The notes beneath the pieces were generated by a model, which searched no databases, was not told the origin of the DNA, and saw only the letters and a list, made by a program, of their open reading frames with translations. A DNA stretch of 64,000 nucleotides from Mycolicibacter engbaekii (GTDB lineage: Bacteria; Actinomycetota; Actinomycetes; Mycobacteriales; Mycobacteriaceae). Location of the stretch: contig NZ_LQOT01000069.1 of the NCBI RefSeq assembly GCF_002101585.1, forward strand, positions 248,001 to 312,000. Reading direction: 5' to 3'. How positions within the stretch are numbered: the first letter of the stretch is position 1; the number at the start of each line of letters is the position of its first letter. Below, in pieces: positions 17,591 through 25,510 of this stretch. A program made the position numbers and the translations under genes.

Positions 17591-18237
17591 CGGTAGATCC
17601 CCTCGCGCAGCGCCGTGGCCACGGCGCCGGTGCGGTCGGACACCCCGAGCTTGCGGTAGATCGAGCGGAGATGCGACTTGACCGTCTCCTCGCCGATCAC
17701 CAGCTTGGTGGCGATCCCGCGGTTGGACAGCCCGCTGACCATGTAGGCCAGGATCTCACTTTCCCGCTGCGTCAGCCCTTGCCGGGCGCCGGGCCAGAAC
17801 TCGTTGCGCTGCAGCCGGGCGGCGGTACCGGCCGCCCGGGCCGCCAGTCCGGGGTCGATGACCGTCTCGCCGTGGTGGGCCAACTCGATCTGATGCACCA
17901 GGTCATCGCTGCTGATGCTTTTGAGCAGATAGCCGCTGGCCCCGACGCGCAGCGCCTCGAAGAGGTACTGCTCGTCGTCGTAGACCGAGAGCATCACCAC
18001 CTTGCGCTGCGGGTCGCGTTCCCGCAGGGCCAGGCACAGGTCCAGGCCGCTCTCACCGCGCATCCGCACGTCGCACAGCACCACGTCGGGGTCGGTGTCG
18101 GCGACCACCGTCATGGCCTGCGCGGCATTGATGGCCTGCCCGACCACTTCGATCCGATCGGCGAACGCGGTGAGCATGGCCCGCAGGCCCTCGATCACCA
18201 TCTCGTGGTCGTCGACCAGGACCAGGCGCACGGGCAT
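17587..18237 (-). CDS. Response regulator, NarL/LuxR class
   Basis: 216 residues: receiver domain (VDDHE acidic pocket, phosphoacceptor D56 in VLCDVRM) and C-terminal LuxR-type helix-turn-helix (LTQRESEILAYMVSGLSNRGIATKL, then EETVKSHLRSIYRKLGV). It is the partner of the kinase that follows it on the same strand. ATG at 18237 chosen because it starts MPVRLVLVDDHE; the longer open frame has no support. The divergent HAD gene begins 107 bases away. Confidence 0.93.
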   Translation of the reverse strand: MPVRLVLVDDHEMVIEGLRAMLTAFADRIEVVGQAINAAQAMTVVADTDPDVVLCDVRMRGESGLDLCLALRERDPQRKVVMLSVYDDEQYLFEALRVGASGYLLKSISSDDLVHQIELAHHGETVIDPGLAARAAGTAARLQRNEFWPGARQGLTQRESEILAYMVSGLSNRGIATKLVIGEETVKSHLRSIYRKLGVSDRTGAVATALREGIYR

Positions 18238-18344
18238 AGCAAGACAATAAGGCCCACGAACCGGCAGCGGAGAAGGTGATTCCCCCGCCCGAATCCCCCC
18301 AATGGGGGAGGACACCTGCGGCGGCATCCGGCACGGTGTCTGTT

Positions 18345-18887
18345 ATGCAGATCACAACTGAACTCGCGACATGGACCGGTCCAGCCCGCCCGTTCTGGTG
18401 GGACCAGGTCCACCCGGATGCCGAGGTGTACCCCCTGCAAGCGGTGATCTTCGATCTGGATGCGCTGGCCGACGACGAAGGAGAGCCGCGCCCGGGGCTG
18501 GTGGATCTGGTGCTGAGCCTGTTCGCGGCCGGTATCTGGGTCGCGGTGGTCGGCGCCGGGCCGCGCAGCTGGGTGCAGTCGCGGGTGCGGGAACTGATCG
18601 GCGACGGCATGTCGGAGACCGTTGTCAGCGCCGACGACCTGACCGGGCCGGCCGGTGACGCCGGGCTCTACCGCCTGGCGTTGTGGGAGTTGGGCATCGT
18701 CGCCGGAGAGGCGCTGGTGATCGCCGGCTCCGAAGCCGGGGCGCGCACCGCCGCAGCGATCGGTCTGCCGGTGATCAGCGCGGGCGCTGGTTACCCGGCC
18801 GACTACGACGGTCTGTCGGCGGCCGGATGCCGTGAGTTGCAGGCCGAGCGGGTGGTCGCCCGGTTCAGCTCCCGCGCGGCGGGCTGA
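18345..18887 (+). CDS. HAD-superfamily hydrolase-like protein
   Basis: 180 residues with the HAD motif I start VIFDLDALAD, a phosphatase-like motif II region (VAVVGAGPRSW) and a late acidic segment consistent with CbbY/beta-phosphoglucomutase-like members (EALVIAGSEAGARTAAAIGLPVI). It appears to be a shortened HAD protein of mycobacterial type. Substrate unknown. Motif IV reads GSEAG rather than a clear Asp pair, so catalytic activity is not certain. The start is the first ATG giving MQITTELATW. Confidence 0.75.
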   Translation: MQITTELATWTGPARPFWWDQVHPDAEVYPLQAVIFDLDALADDEGEPRPGLVDLVLSLFAAGIWVAVVGAGPRSWVQSRVRELIGDGMSETVVSADDLTGPAGDAGLYRLALWELGIVAGEALVIAGSEAGARTAAAIGLPVISAGAGYPADYDGLSAAGCRELQAERVVARFSSRAAG

Positions 18888-18948
18888 TGGCGACCCCAGG
18901 CGATCGGCGCGTTTGACGCTGACGCCACCGGTCGTCGACCATGATGCG

Positions 18949-19599
18949 GTGCGTCGACTGGTGGTTGTGCTGTGCGCGGTGTTGTGCTCGATGAGCGTTA
19001 TCTCGGCGCCGTTGGCGACGGCGGTCGTCGACCCGTGGTTCGGGAATGCGGTGGGCAACGCCACCCAGGTGGTTTCGGTTGTCGGAGTAGGTCATTCGAC
19101 GGCCAAGATCGACGTCTATCAGCGGACTCTGGCGGGCTGGGAACCGGTCGCGGTCGGGATTTCGGCGCACGTCGGTTCGGCGGGCATCACGCCGCAGACA
19201 CGGGAGGGCGAGCCGTCGACCCCGATGGGGATTTACACGCTCGATTCGGCGTTCGGCACCGCTCCCAATCCCGGGGGTGGCCTGCCGTATGTGCAGGTCG
19301 GATCCGACCACTGGTGGGACAGCGACTCCCAGAGTCCGACCTACAACACCATGCAGGTCTGCCAGAAAGCCCAGTGCCCGTTCAACACGGCGGCCAGCGA
19401 GAACCTCAACATCCCGCAGTACCGGCACGCGGTGGTGATCGGTGTCAACAAATCCCGCACACCCGGTGCCGGCTCCGCCTACTTCTTTCACACCACCGAC
19501 GGCGGACCGACCGCGGGCTGCGTGGCGATCGATGACGCCACGCTCGTCAAGATCATCGGCTGGCTCAGGCCGGGGGCCGTGATGGCGATCGCGAAGTAG
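18949..19599 (+). CDS. Secreted L,D-transpeptidase-like (YkuD family) protein
   Basis: 216 residues beginning with a hydrophobic signal sequence (VRRLVVVLCAVLCSMSVISAPLA). The YkuD-type catalytic motif is H181...C191 in FFHTTDGGPTAGCVAI, matching the H-x(n)-[ST]-x-G-C pattern of peptidoglycan L,D-transpeptidases, and TPMGIYTL earlier is also typical. It resembles the COG3786 group, whose members are less well characterised than LdtMt enzymes. GTG at 18949 chosen as the start nearest the signal sequence. It is convergent with the HNH gene, 18 bases between stops. Confidence 0.82.
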   Translation: MRRLVVVLCAVLCSMSVISAPLATAVVDPWFGNAVGNATQVVSVVGVGHSTAKIDVYQRTLAGWEPVAVGISAHVGSAGITPQTREGEPSTPMGIYTLDSAFGTAPNPGGGLPYVQVGSDHWWDSDSQSPTYNTMQVCQKAQCPFNTAASENLNIPQYRHAVVIGVNKSRTPGAGSAYFFHTTDGGPTAGCVAIDDATLVKIIGWLRPGAVMAIAK

Positions 19600-19617
19600 C
19601 CGGCAGGCAGCAGCGGC

Positions 19618-20874
19618 TCAGTTGAGTTCCGGTGGCGCCTGCGGCTGGAAGGGTTGGTACCACCACCAGTCGGCTTTCTCGCCGGTGGGCCCAGGGCAGG
19701 GGGCGACCAGCGGCGCCGGCCTGACCGGTGGGCGGGCCAGCGATCCGGGGTGCAGTTGTCGGCCGGCTGTGTCGGTGACGACGAGGTGGTCGGCGGGGCC
19801 GGTGATGGTGATGAGGCCGCGGTGGTGCAGACGATGGTGGTACGGGCACACCAGCACCAGGTTGGCGGGCTCGGTGGCACCGCCGTCTTCCCAATGCCGA
19901 ATGTGATGGGCGTGCAGGCCGCGGGTGGCCCCGCAGCCGGGAACCACGCAGGAGCGGTCGCGGTGCTCCAGGGCCCGGCGCAGCCGACGGCTGATTCCGC
20001 GGGTGGCGCGACCGGCTCCGATCACCTCGCCGTGGCGCTCGAACCACACTTCAAAACTGGCGTCGCACAGCAGGTATCGCCGCTCGTCGTCGGAGAGCAG
20101 CGGGCCCAGATGCAGTGCCGCGGCCCGGTCCTTGACATCGAGGTGTGCCACCACGGTGCTGTGCTGCCCGTGGGGCCGGCGGGTGGCCTCGGCATCCCAT
20201 CCGGCCTCGACCAGGCGCATGAATGCGTCCGCGGTAGTCGGCAACGGCGGCGCTTGCTCTGCTGCGCGGCCGGCACCGTCGTGGTCGCGCTTCCACTGCG
20301 CCATCAGGGCATCGAGATGAGACCGCAGTGCCGCGTCGAACTTGGCCGCGTCGAGGTGGTCGAGTTTGATCCGCCAGCAGGTCCCCTGCTCGTCGGTGGA
20401 CTTGGTGATCGACCGCACCGGCTCAGGCCGGGGCTCGGGTTCGGTTTCGGGTCGTGGTTCGAGCTTGATCGCGGTGCGCAGCTGGTTGACCGTGGCGACG
20501 CCTGCCAGTTGGGCGTAGTGCTCATCGGAGCCGTCGGCTGCCCGCCCGGCGATGACGCCGACCTGGTCCAACGACAGGCGGCCTTCCCGCATGCCCTGGG
20601 CGCAACGGGGAAACTCGGCAAGCCGGTGTGCCACCGTGCTGATCGTGTGGGCGTTGCCCGGTGACACACCGGTCTTCCAGGCCACCAGCGCCGCGACCGA
20701 GCGCGCCCCGGTAGCACCCCACAATTCGTCGCGGTCGATCTCGGCGATGATGTCGACGATGCGCCCGTCGATCGCGTTGCGCTGACCCGTCAGCTCGGAC
20801 AATTCCGCGAAGAGCACCTCGAGGCGCTCGCCGCGCCGCGTTTGGCCACCCGCGCAGGCCGAGATCGAGGACAT
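19618..20874 (-). CDS. 13E12-repeat family protein, DUF222 plus HNH nuclease domain
   Basis: 418 residues. The N-terminal two thirds is the DUF222 helical region characteristic of the mycobacterial 13E12 repeat family. The C-terminal HNH motif is intact: paired cysteines CVVPGC, then LHAHHIRHWEDGG, and NLVLVCPYHHRLHH. These genes are present in many copies in mycobacterial genomes, are sometimes linked to mobility, and have no established function. No repeat or terminal inverted sequence was seen around this copy. Confidence 0.92.
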   Translation of the reverse strand: MSSISACAGGQTRRGERLEVLFAELSELTGQRNAIDGRIVDIIAEIDRDELWGATGARSVAALVAWKTGVSPGNAHTISTVAHRLAEFPRCAQGMREGRLSLDQVGVIAGRAADGSDEHYAQLAGVATVNQLRTAIKLEPRPETEPEPRPEPVRSITKSTDEQGTCWRIKLDHLDAAKFDAALRSHLDALMAQWKRDHDGAGRAAEQAPPLPTTADAFMRLVEAGWDAEATRRPHGQHSTVVAHLDVKDRAAALHLGPLLSDDERRYLLCDASFEVWFERHGEVIGAGRATRGISRRLRRALEHRDRSCVVPGCGATRGLHAHHIRHWEDGGATEPANLVLVCPYHHRLHHRGLITITGPADHLVVTDTAGRQLHPGSLARPPVRPAPLVAPCPGPTGEKADWWWYQPFQPQAPPELN

Positions 20875-20913
20875 GACATCAGCGTGCCAGCAGGGTCTGA
20901 CAAGTTTTGCCGG

Positions 20914-20932
20914 CCGGTGATCAGATCACCGG
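20914..20932 (-). terminator. Hairpin after mmsB
   Basis: Perfect 8-bp stem, CCGGTGAT and ATCACCGG, with the 3-base loop CAG. It lies 5 bases past the leftward mmsB stop and 39 bases upstream of the leftward HNH gene start, as expected for the end of the mmsA-fadE9-mmsB operon. No T-run. Confidence 0.55.
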
Positions 20933-20937
20933 GGCGC

Positions 20938-21813
20938 TCAGTTGTCGCGCAGCACGTTGATCACGGCGCTGAAGTCCTGCGCGCCGTGATCGACCGCGAA
21001 GTCGCGGTAGATCTGTGCGGCGTGGCTGCCCAGCGGTGCGTTCGCGCCGGTCGACGTCACGGCGTCCATGGCCAGGTGCAGATCCTTGTCCATCAGCGCA
21101 GTGGCGAAACCCGGCTCGAAGTTCCGGTTGGCGGGGGAGGTGGGCACCGGCCCGGGGACCGGGCAGTTGGTGTGCAGCGCCCAGCAGTTGCCGGTGGCGC
21201 CGGTCATCACGTCGAACAGCGCCTGGTCGGCCAGGCCGAGCTTTTCGGCCAGTACGAACGCCTCGGCGACCGCCACCTGCTGCACGGCCAGCACCATGTT
21301 GTTGCAGATCTTGGCGGCCTGCCCGGCACCCGCCGCACCACAGTGGATGATCTTGGCGGCCATCGGTTCCAGTACCGGGGTTGCCCGGGCCACCGCGGCG
21401 TCCTCACCGCCGACCATGAACGCCAGCCGGCCGGCGACCGCACCGGTGACTCCGCCGGACACCGGCGCATCGAGCTGGGCGAACCCGTGGGAGCCGGCCA
21501 GGGCGTGCACCTCGCGGGCGTCGGCGACCGAGATCGTCGAGCTGTCGATGAACAGGGTGCCGGGTGAGGCCGCCGGCAGAACCTCGGCGTAGCAGCTCTT
21601 CACCGCGTCGCCGTGCGGAAGCATGGTCACCACCGCGTCCGCCCCGGTCACCGCCTCGGCGGCACCGGCGTGAATGCTCACGCCGTGTTGCTCGGCTGCC
21701 GCGGTGGCCGCGGGCACCGGATCGAAGCCGCGCACGGTGTGCCCGGCGGCGACCAGGTTTGCCGACATCGGCCCACCCATCCGGCCCAAGCCGAGAAACG
21801 CGACGATTGCCAT
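20938..21813 (-). CDS. mmsB: 3-hydroxyisobutyrate dehydrogenase
   Basis: Oxidises 3-hydroxyisobutyrate to methylmalonate semialdehyde in valine breakdown. 291 residues: N-terminal Rossmann motif FLGLGRMGGPMSANL, substrate-binding APVSGGVTGA and the catalytic Lys region GAGQAAKICNNM. Ordered after mmsA and fadE9 on the same strand, as in Rv0751c-Rv0753c of M. tuberculosis. Confidence 0.95.
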   Translation of the reverse strand: MAIVAFLGLGRMGGPMSANLVAAGHTVRGFDPVPAATAAAEQHGVSIHAGAAEAVTGADAVVTMLPHGDAVKSCYAEVLPAASPGTLFIDSSTISVADAREVHALAGSHGFAQLDAPVSGGVTGAVAGRLAFMVGGEDAAVARATPVLEPMAAKIIHCGAAGAGQAAKICNNMVLAVQQVAVAEAFVLAEKLGLADQALFDVMTGATGNCWALHTNCPVPGPVPTSPANRNFEPGFATALMDKDLHLAMDAVTSTGANAPLGSHAAQIYRDFAVDHGAQDFSAVINVLRDN

Positions 21814-21853
21814 ATGTACTCCTCAGTGGCCCTGGTGATCCCAGATGGGCGGG

Positions 21854-23017
21854 TTACTGGCCGGACCGGACGCGGGCCGCCTCGGCCCGGCCGATCACCA
21901 GCCGCATGATCTCGTTGGTGCCCTCCAGGATGCGGTGCACGCGAAGATCCCGGACGATTTTCTCCAGACCGTACTCACGCAGATATCCGTATCCGCCGTG
22001 CAGTTGCAGCGCCTGGTCGGCGACCTCGAAGCAGGCGTCGGTGACATAGCGCTTGGCCATCGCGCACAACTCCACCTTGTCTGCTGCGTTGGTATCGAGC
22101 GCGGTTGCCGCCCGCCACAGCAGCAGCCGTGAGGTCTCCAGTGCGGTGGCCATGTCGGCAAGGGTGAACCGGATCGTCGGTTCGTCGAGCAGGGCCTTTC
22201 CGAAGGCCTGCCGGTCGGCGAGGTAGCTGCCGGTCTTGTCGAACGCGGCCTGGCCGCCACCCATTGAACAGGCCGCAATGTTGATCCGGCCGCCGTTGAG
22301 TCCGTTCATCGCGATCGAGAAGCCGGTGCCCTCCCCGTCGGGGCCGCCCAGCATGGCCTCGGCGGGAACCCGCACCCCGTCGAAGACGACTTGGGCGGTC
22401 GGTTGGGAATTCCAGCCCATCTTCTGCTCGGCCGCACCGAAACTCAGTCCGGGAGTTCCCTTTTCGACGATGAACGTCGAGATCCCGCGAGGACTGTCGT
22501 CCCCGGTTCGGGCCATCACCACATACACGTCGGAGACGCCGGCGCCGGAGATGAACTGCTTGACGCCGTCGAGCACATAGTCGCCGCCCTGGCGCACCGC
22601 GCGGGTACTGAGCGCGCTGGCGTCCGAGCCCGCGCCCGGCTCGGTCAGGCAGTAGCTGGCGACGGCGTCCATCGACGCCAGTGCGGGCACCCATGATTTG
22701 CGCTGATCCTCGGTGCCGTAGCTGTCGATCATCCAGGCGCACATGTTGTGGATCGACAGATAGGCGGCGATCACCGGGTCGGCGATCGCCAGTTGTTCGA
22801 AGATGCGGACGCCGTCGAGGCGGCGCAGCCCGGAGCCGCCGGCGTCCTCGCGGCAGTAGATCGCCGCCATCCCCAGCTCCGCGGCTTCCTTCATCACGTC
22901 GACCGGAAAGTGGTGGGTGGCATCCCATTCCAGCGCGTACGGGGCCAGGCGCTTGCCGGCGAACGCCGCCGCGGTGTCGACGATCACCCGTTCTTCGTCA
23001 TTCAAGGTCGTGTCCAT
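21854..23017 (-). CDS. fadE9: Acyl-CoA dehydrogenase (isobutyryl-CoA dehydrogenase type)
   Basis: 387-residue FAD flavoprotein that forms methacrylyl-CoA from isobutyryl-CoA in valine catabolism. Features are CLTEPGAGSDA, the central WNSQPTAQVVFDGV strand, HGGYGYLREYGLEKIVRD, and the catalytic Glu in ILEGTNEIMR. It lies between mmsA and mmsB, the arrangement known for this pathway. Confidence 0.93.
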   Translation of the reverse strand: MDTTLNDEERVIVDTAAAFAGKRLAPYALEWDATHHFPVDVMKEAAELGMAAIYCREDAGGSGLRRLDGVRIFEQLAIADPVIAAYLSIHNMCAWMIDSYGTEDQRKSWVPALASMDAVASYCLTEPGAGSDASALSTRAVRQGGDYVLDGVKQFISGAGVSDVYVVMARTGDDSPRGISTFIVEKGTPGLSFGAAEQKMGWNSQPTAQVVFDGVRVPAEAMLGGPDGEGTGFSIAMNGLNGGRINIAACSMGGGQAAFDKTGSYLADRQAFGKALLDEPTIRFTLADMATALETSRLLLWRAATALDTNAADKVELCAMAKRYVTDACFEVADQALQLHGGYGYLREYGLEKIVRDLRVHRILEGTNEIMRLVIGRAEAARVRSGQ

Positions 23018-23026
23018 TGCCCGGCC

Positions 23027-24547
23027 CTAGTCCATGGTGGGGATGTGGAACTGGGCACCGTCTTTGATGCCCGACGGCCAGCGCTGGGTGACGGTCTTGA
23101 CCTTGGTGTAGAAGGTGATGGACGCGGTCCCGTGCTGGTTGAGATCGCCGAAACCGGACCGCTTCCAGCCGCCGAAGGTGTGGTAGGCCACCGGCACGGG
23201 AATCGGCACGTTGACCCCGACCATGCCGACCTGCACCCGGGAGGTGAAGTCGCGGGCGGTGTCGCCGTCGCGGGTGAAGATCGCCACCCCGTTGCCGTAC
23301 TCGTGCTCCGACGGCAACGCCAGCGCCTCCTCGTAGTCCGCGGCCCGGACGATGCACAGCACCGGACCGAAGATCTCGTCGGTGTAGATCGACATGTCGG
23401 TGCCGACGTGGTCGAACAGCGTCGGCCCGGCGAAGAAGCCGTCCGTCAGATTCGCGTCGCCGAACTGCAGGTCGTCGCTGCCGCGGGTGCGGCCGTCCAC
23501 CACGAGCTCGGCGCCGGCGGCCACGCCCTGGGCGATGTAGTCGTTGACCCGGTCGAGGGCGGCGCGGGTGACCAGCGGACCGTAGTCGGCCTTGGGGTCC
23601 AGGCTGTGTCCGACCCGCAGGTTGTTGATCCGCTCCACCAGCCGGGACCGCAGCCGCTCGGCGGTCTGTTCGCCGACCGGCACCGCCACGGAGATCGCCA
23701 TGCAGCGTTCACCGGCGCTGCCATAGCCCGCGCCGATGAGGGCATCGACGGCTTGGTCGAGGTCGGCGTCGGGCATCACGATCATGTGGTTCTTGGCCCC
23801 GCCGAAGCATTGCGCGCGCTTGCCGTTGGCGGTCGCCGTCGAGTAGATGTACTGCGCGATGTCGGAGCTGCCGACGAAACCGATCGCGGCGATGTCGCGG
23901 TGGTGCAGCAGGGCGTCGACGGCCTCCTTGTCGCCGTGCACCACCTGCAGCACCCCCGGCGGCAGCCCGGCCTCGACGAAAAGCTCGGCCAGCCGCACCG
24001 GCACCGACGGGTCACGCTCGGACGGCTTGAGGATGAAGGCGTTTCCACAGGCCAGGGCCGGCCCGGCCTGCCACAGCGGGATCATCGCGGGGAAGTTGAA
24101 CGGGGTGATGCCGGCGACCACGCCCAGCGGCTGGCGCAGCGAGAACACGTCGATACCCGGTCCGGCGCCCTCGGTGTGTTCGCCCTTGAGCAGGTGCGGG
24201 ATGCCGACACAGAACTCGATGACCTCGATGCCGCGCTGGATGTCGCCGCGGGCGTCCTCGAGGGTCTTGCCGTGCTCGCGGGAGAGCAGCTCGGCCAGTT
24301 CGTCGACGTGGGTGTTGACCAGGTCGATGAAGCGCATCATCACCCGGGCGCGGCGTTGCGGGTTGTAGGCGGCCCAACCGCGCTGGGCCGCCGCGGCGGA
24401 GGCGACTGCGGCGTCGACGTCGGCGGCGTTGGCCAGCGGCAAGGTGGCCTGCACGGCCCCGGTGTTGGGATCGAAGACGTCGGTGGTGCGCTGCGATGTG
24501 CCTGCGCTTCGGCGGCCGTCGATGAAGTGCGGTATCTGAGTGCTCAT
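23027..24547 (-). CDS. mmsA: Methylmalonate-semialdehyde dehydrogenase (CoA-acylating)
   Basis: Converts methylmalonate semialdehyde to propionyl-CoA with NAD and CoA. 506 residues of the aldehyde dehydrogenase fold. The nucleophile Cys is in GSAGERCMAIS, and the nucleotide site includes ITPFNFPAMIP and FVGSSDIAQYIY. The MSTQIPHFIDGR start (ATG at 24547) fits the family; the longer frame is unsupported. First gene of the leftward mmsA-fadE9-mmsB operon, 9 bases before fadE9, with a perfect palindrome 49 bases upstream. Confidence 0.95.
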   Translation of the reverse strand: MSTQIPHFIDGRRSAGTSQRTTDVFDPNTGAVQATLPLANAADVDAAVASAAAAQRGWAAYNPQRRARVMMRFIDLVNTHVDELAELLSREHGKTLEDARGDIQRGIEVIEFCVGIPHLLKGEHTEGAGPGIDVFSLRQPLGVVAGITPFNFPAMIPLWQAGPALACGNAFILKPSERDPSVPVRLAELFVEAGLPPGVLQVVHGDKEAVDALLHHRDIAAIGFVGSSDIAQYIYSTATANGKRAQCFGGAKNHMIVMPDADLDQAVDALIGAGYGSAGERCMAISVAVPVGEQTAERLRSRLVERINNLRVGHSLDPKADYGPLVTRAALDRVNDYIAQGVAAGAELVVDGRTRGSDDLQFGDANLTDGFFAGPTLFDHVGTDMSIYTDEIFGPVLCIVRAADYEEALALPSEHEYGNGVAIFTRDGDTARDFTSRVQVGMVGVNVPIPVPVAYHTFGGWKRSGFGDLNQHGTASITFYTKVKTVTQRWPSGIKDGAQFHIPTMD

Positions 24548-24595
24548 GCGCCATCCCGTGGAAGTGGTGGAGGGGCTCGATAGGCCCGACACGAG

Positions 24596-24617
24596 AATAC
24601 TAGGACATCCTAGTATT
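24596..24617. promoter_or_regulatory. Perfect palindrome upstream of mmsA
   Basis: Inverted repeat with 10-bp arms AATACTAGGA and TCCTAGTATT separated by CA. It sits 49 bases upstream of the mmsA start and 168 bases before the rightward DUF3298-type gene. It has the form of a homodimeric repressor site. No regulator gene is adjacent, so the cognate protein is not known from this window. Confidence 0.7.
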
Positions 24618-24784
24618 TGCGAGGGGTCGGGGAGGCGGCTCGGTGCGGCCCGCGCCGAAGCCGGCCGCCGGACAATTCCGGCAGCCGGGCAACAGCATCG
24701 GCTCGGGGCCGAATTCACCGCTGAAAAATTCGCCGATCCACTAGTCTGGCAATTAGCGGCCCGACGAGCGCGAAGGAAAACGAT

Positions 24785-25510
24785 ATGCGGCGACTGGGGG
24801 TTATTCGCGCAACGGTGCTGGCGGTCCTTTCGAGCATGGCCCTGGCGGCCGGAGCGCCGGTGGCCGGGGCGGAGCCCGAGTCGGCGGGCGGCTATCTCGC
24901 GGTGCCCGCGGCGATTGCGGGTCAGAGCCCGGATCGGTTGGGTGTCTGGGAAGTTCAGTACCAGCGCCTCGTCGGCGGCGATGCGAACGTGGCGGAGGCG
25001 ATCAATGCCGTGATCGATGCGGAGGCGCGCGGACAGGTAGCGACCTACGAGCCGAGTGCTACCAAGACGATGCCTTGGTCATTCAATTCGACCGGGACTC
25101 TGTCATTTCGCCCGATCACCGTTTCTGCGCTTTTTCTCGGCGAATACAACACCGAAATGCCGAATATGCCGTTTCATGCGGTGGCGACCCGGGTGTTTGA
25201 CACACGCAGCGGAATCCTGATCACGTGGGACAACTTGTTCCTCGACAAGTCGGCCGGCCTGGCCCGGCTGGCCGAGGAGACCAAACAGATCCTGCCGACC
25301 CAGTACGCGCCGCCCCGGCAGGGCCCGTGGCAGTTCGGCAACGAGGTGGCGCCGATCGACCTCAACTTCAAATACTGGATCCCGACCGCCGACGGCATCG
25401 AGCTGCACTTCCCGGACTATCAGTTCGGCCGGGGGCTTCCGGTGATCACCGTGCCCTGGCCCCGGGTGGCCGAACTGATAGCCCCGGAATTCGCCGCGAT
25501 CACCGGGTAG
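24785..25510 (+). CDS. Secreted DUF3298/RsiV-type (MPT64-like) protein
   Basis: 241 residues with a signal peptide (about 28 residues, ending AGAPVAGAEP). The mature part has the DUF4163/DUF3298 layout seen in RsiV and the mycobacterial MPT64 group: early segment WEVQYQRLVGGDANVAEAINAVID, central GILITWDNLFLD and C-terminal DYQFGRGLPVITVPW. Function is unknown; lipid or carbohydrate binding has been proposed for relatives. Its stop overlaps the convergent carotenoid-oxygenase stop by 11 bases. Confidence 0.82.
   Translation: MRRLGVIRATVLAVLSSMALAAGAPVAGAEPESAGGYLAVPAAIAGQSPDRLGVWEVQYQRLVGGDANVAEAINAVIDAEARGQVATYEPSATKTMPWSFNSTGTLSFRPITVSALFLGEYNTEMPNMPFHAVATRVFDTRSGILITWDNLFLDKSAGLARLAEETKQILPTQYAPPRQGPWQFGNEVAPIDLNFKYWIPTADGIELHFPDYQFGRGLPVITVPWPRVAELIAPEFAAITG

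Noticed and set aside
16331..18237. The two-component system as a DosR/DevS homologue
   Set aside because: The kinase has one GAF domain and lacks visible support for the heme-binding pair of DevS. The NarL-type architecture alone is not enough for that name.
19618..20874. HNH gene as a sign of a mobile element or homing system
   Set aside because: No inverted or direct repeats, integrase or target duplication were found next to it. 13E12-type genes are scattered through mycobacterial genomes without such features.
22748..24583. 611-codon plus-strand frame opposite fadE9 and mmsA
   Set aside because: It is antisense to two well-defined catabolic genes. The His/Val/Gly/Asp-rich composition is typical of the mirrored frame of high-GC genes.
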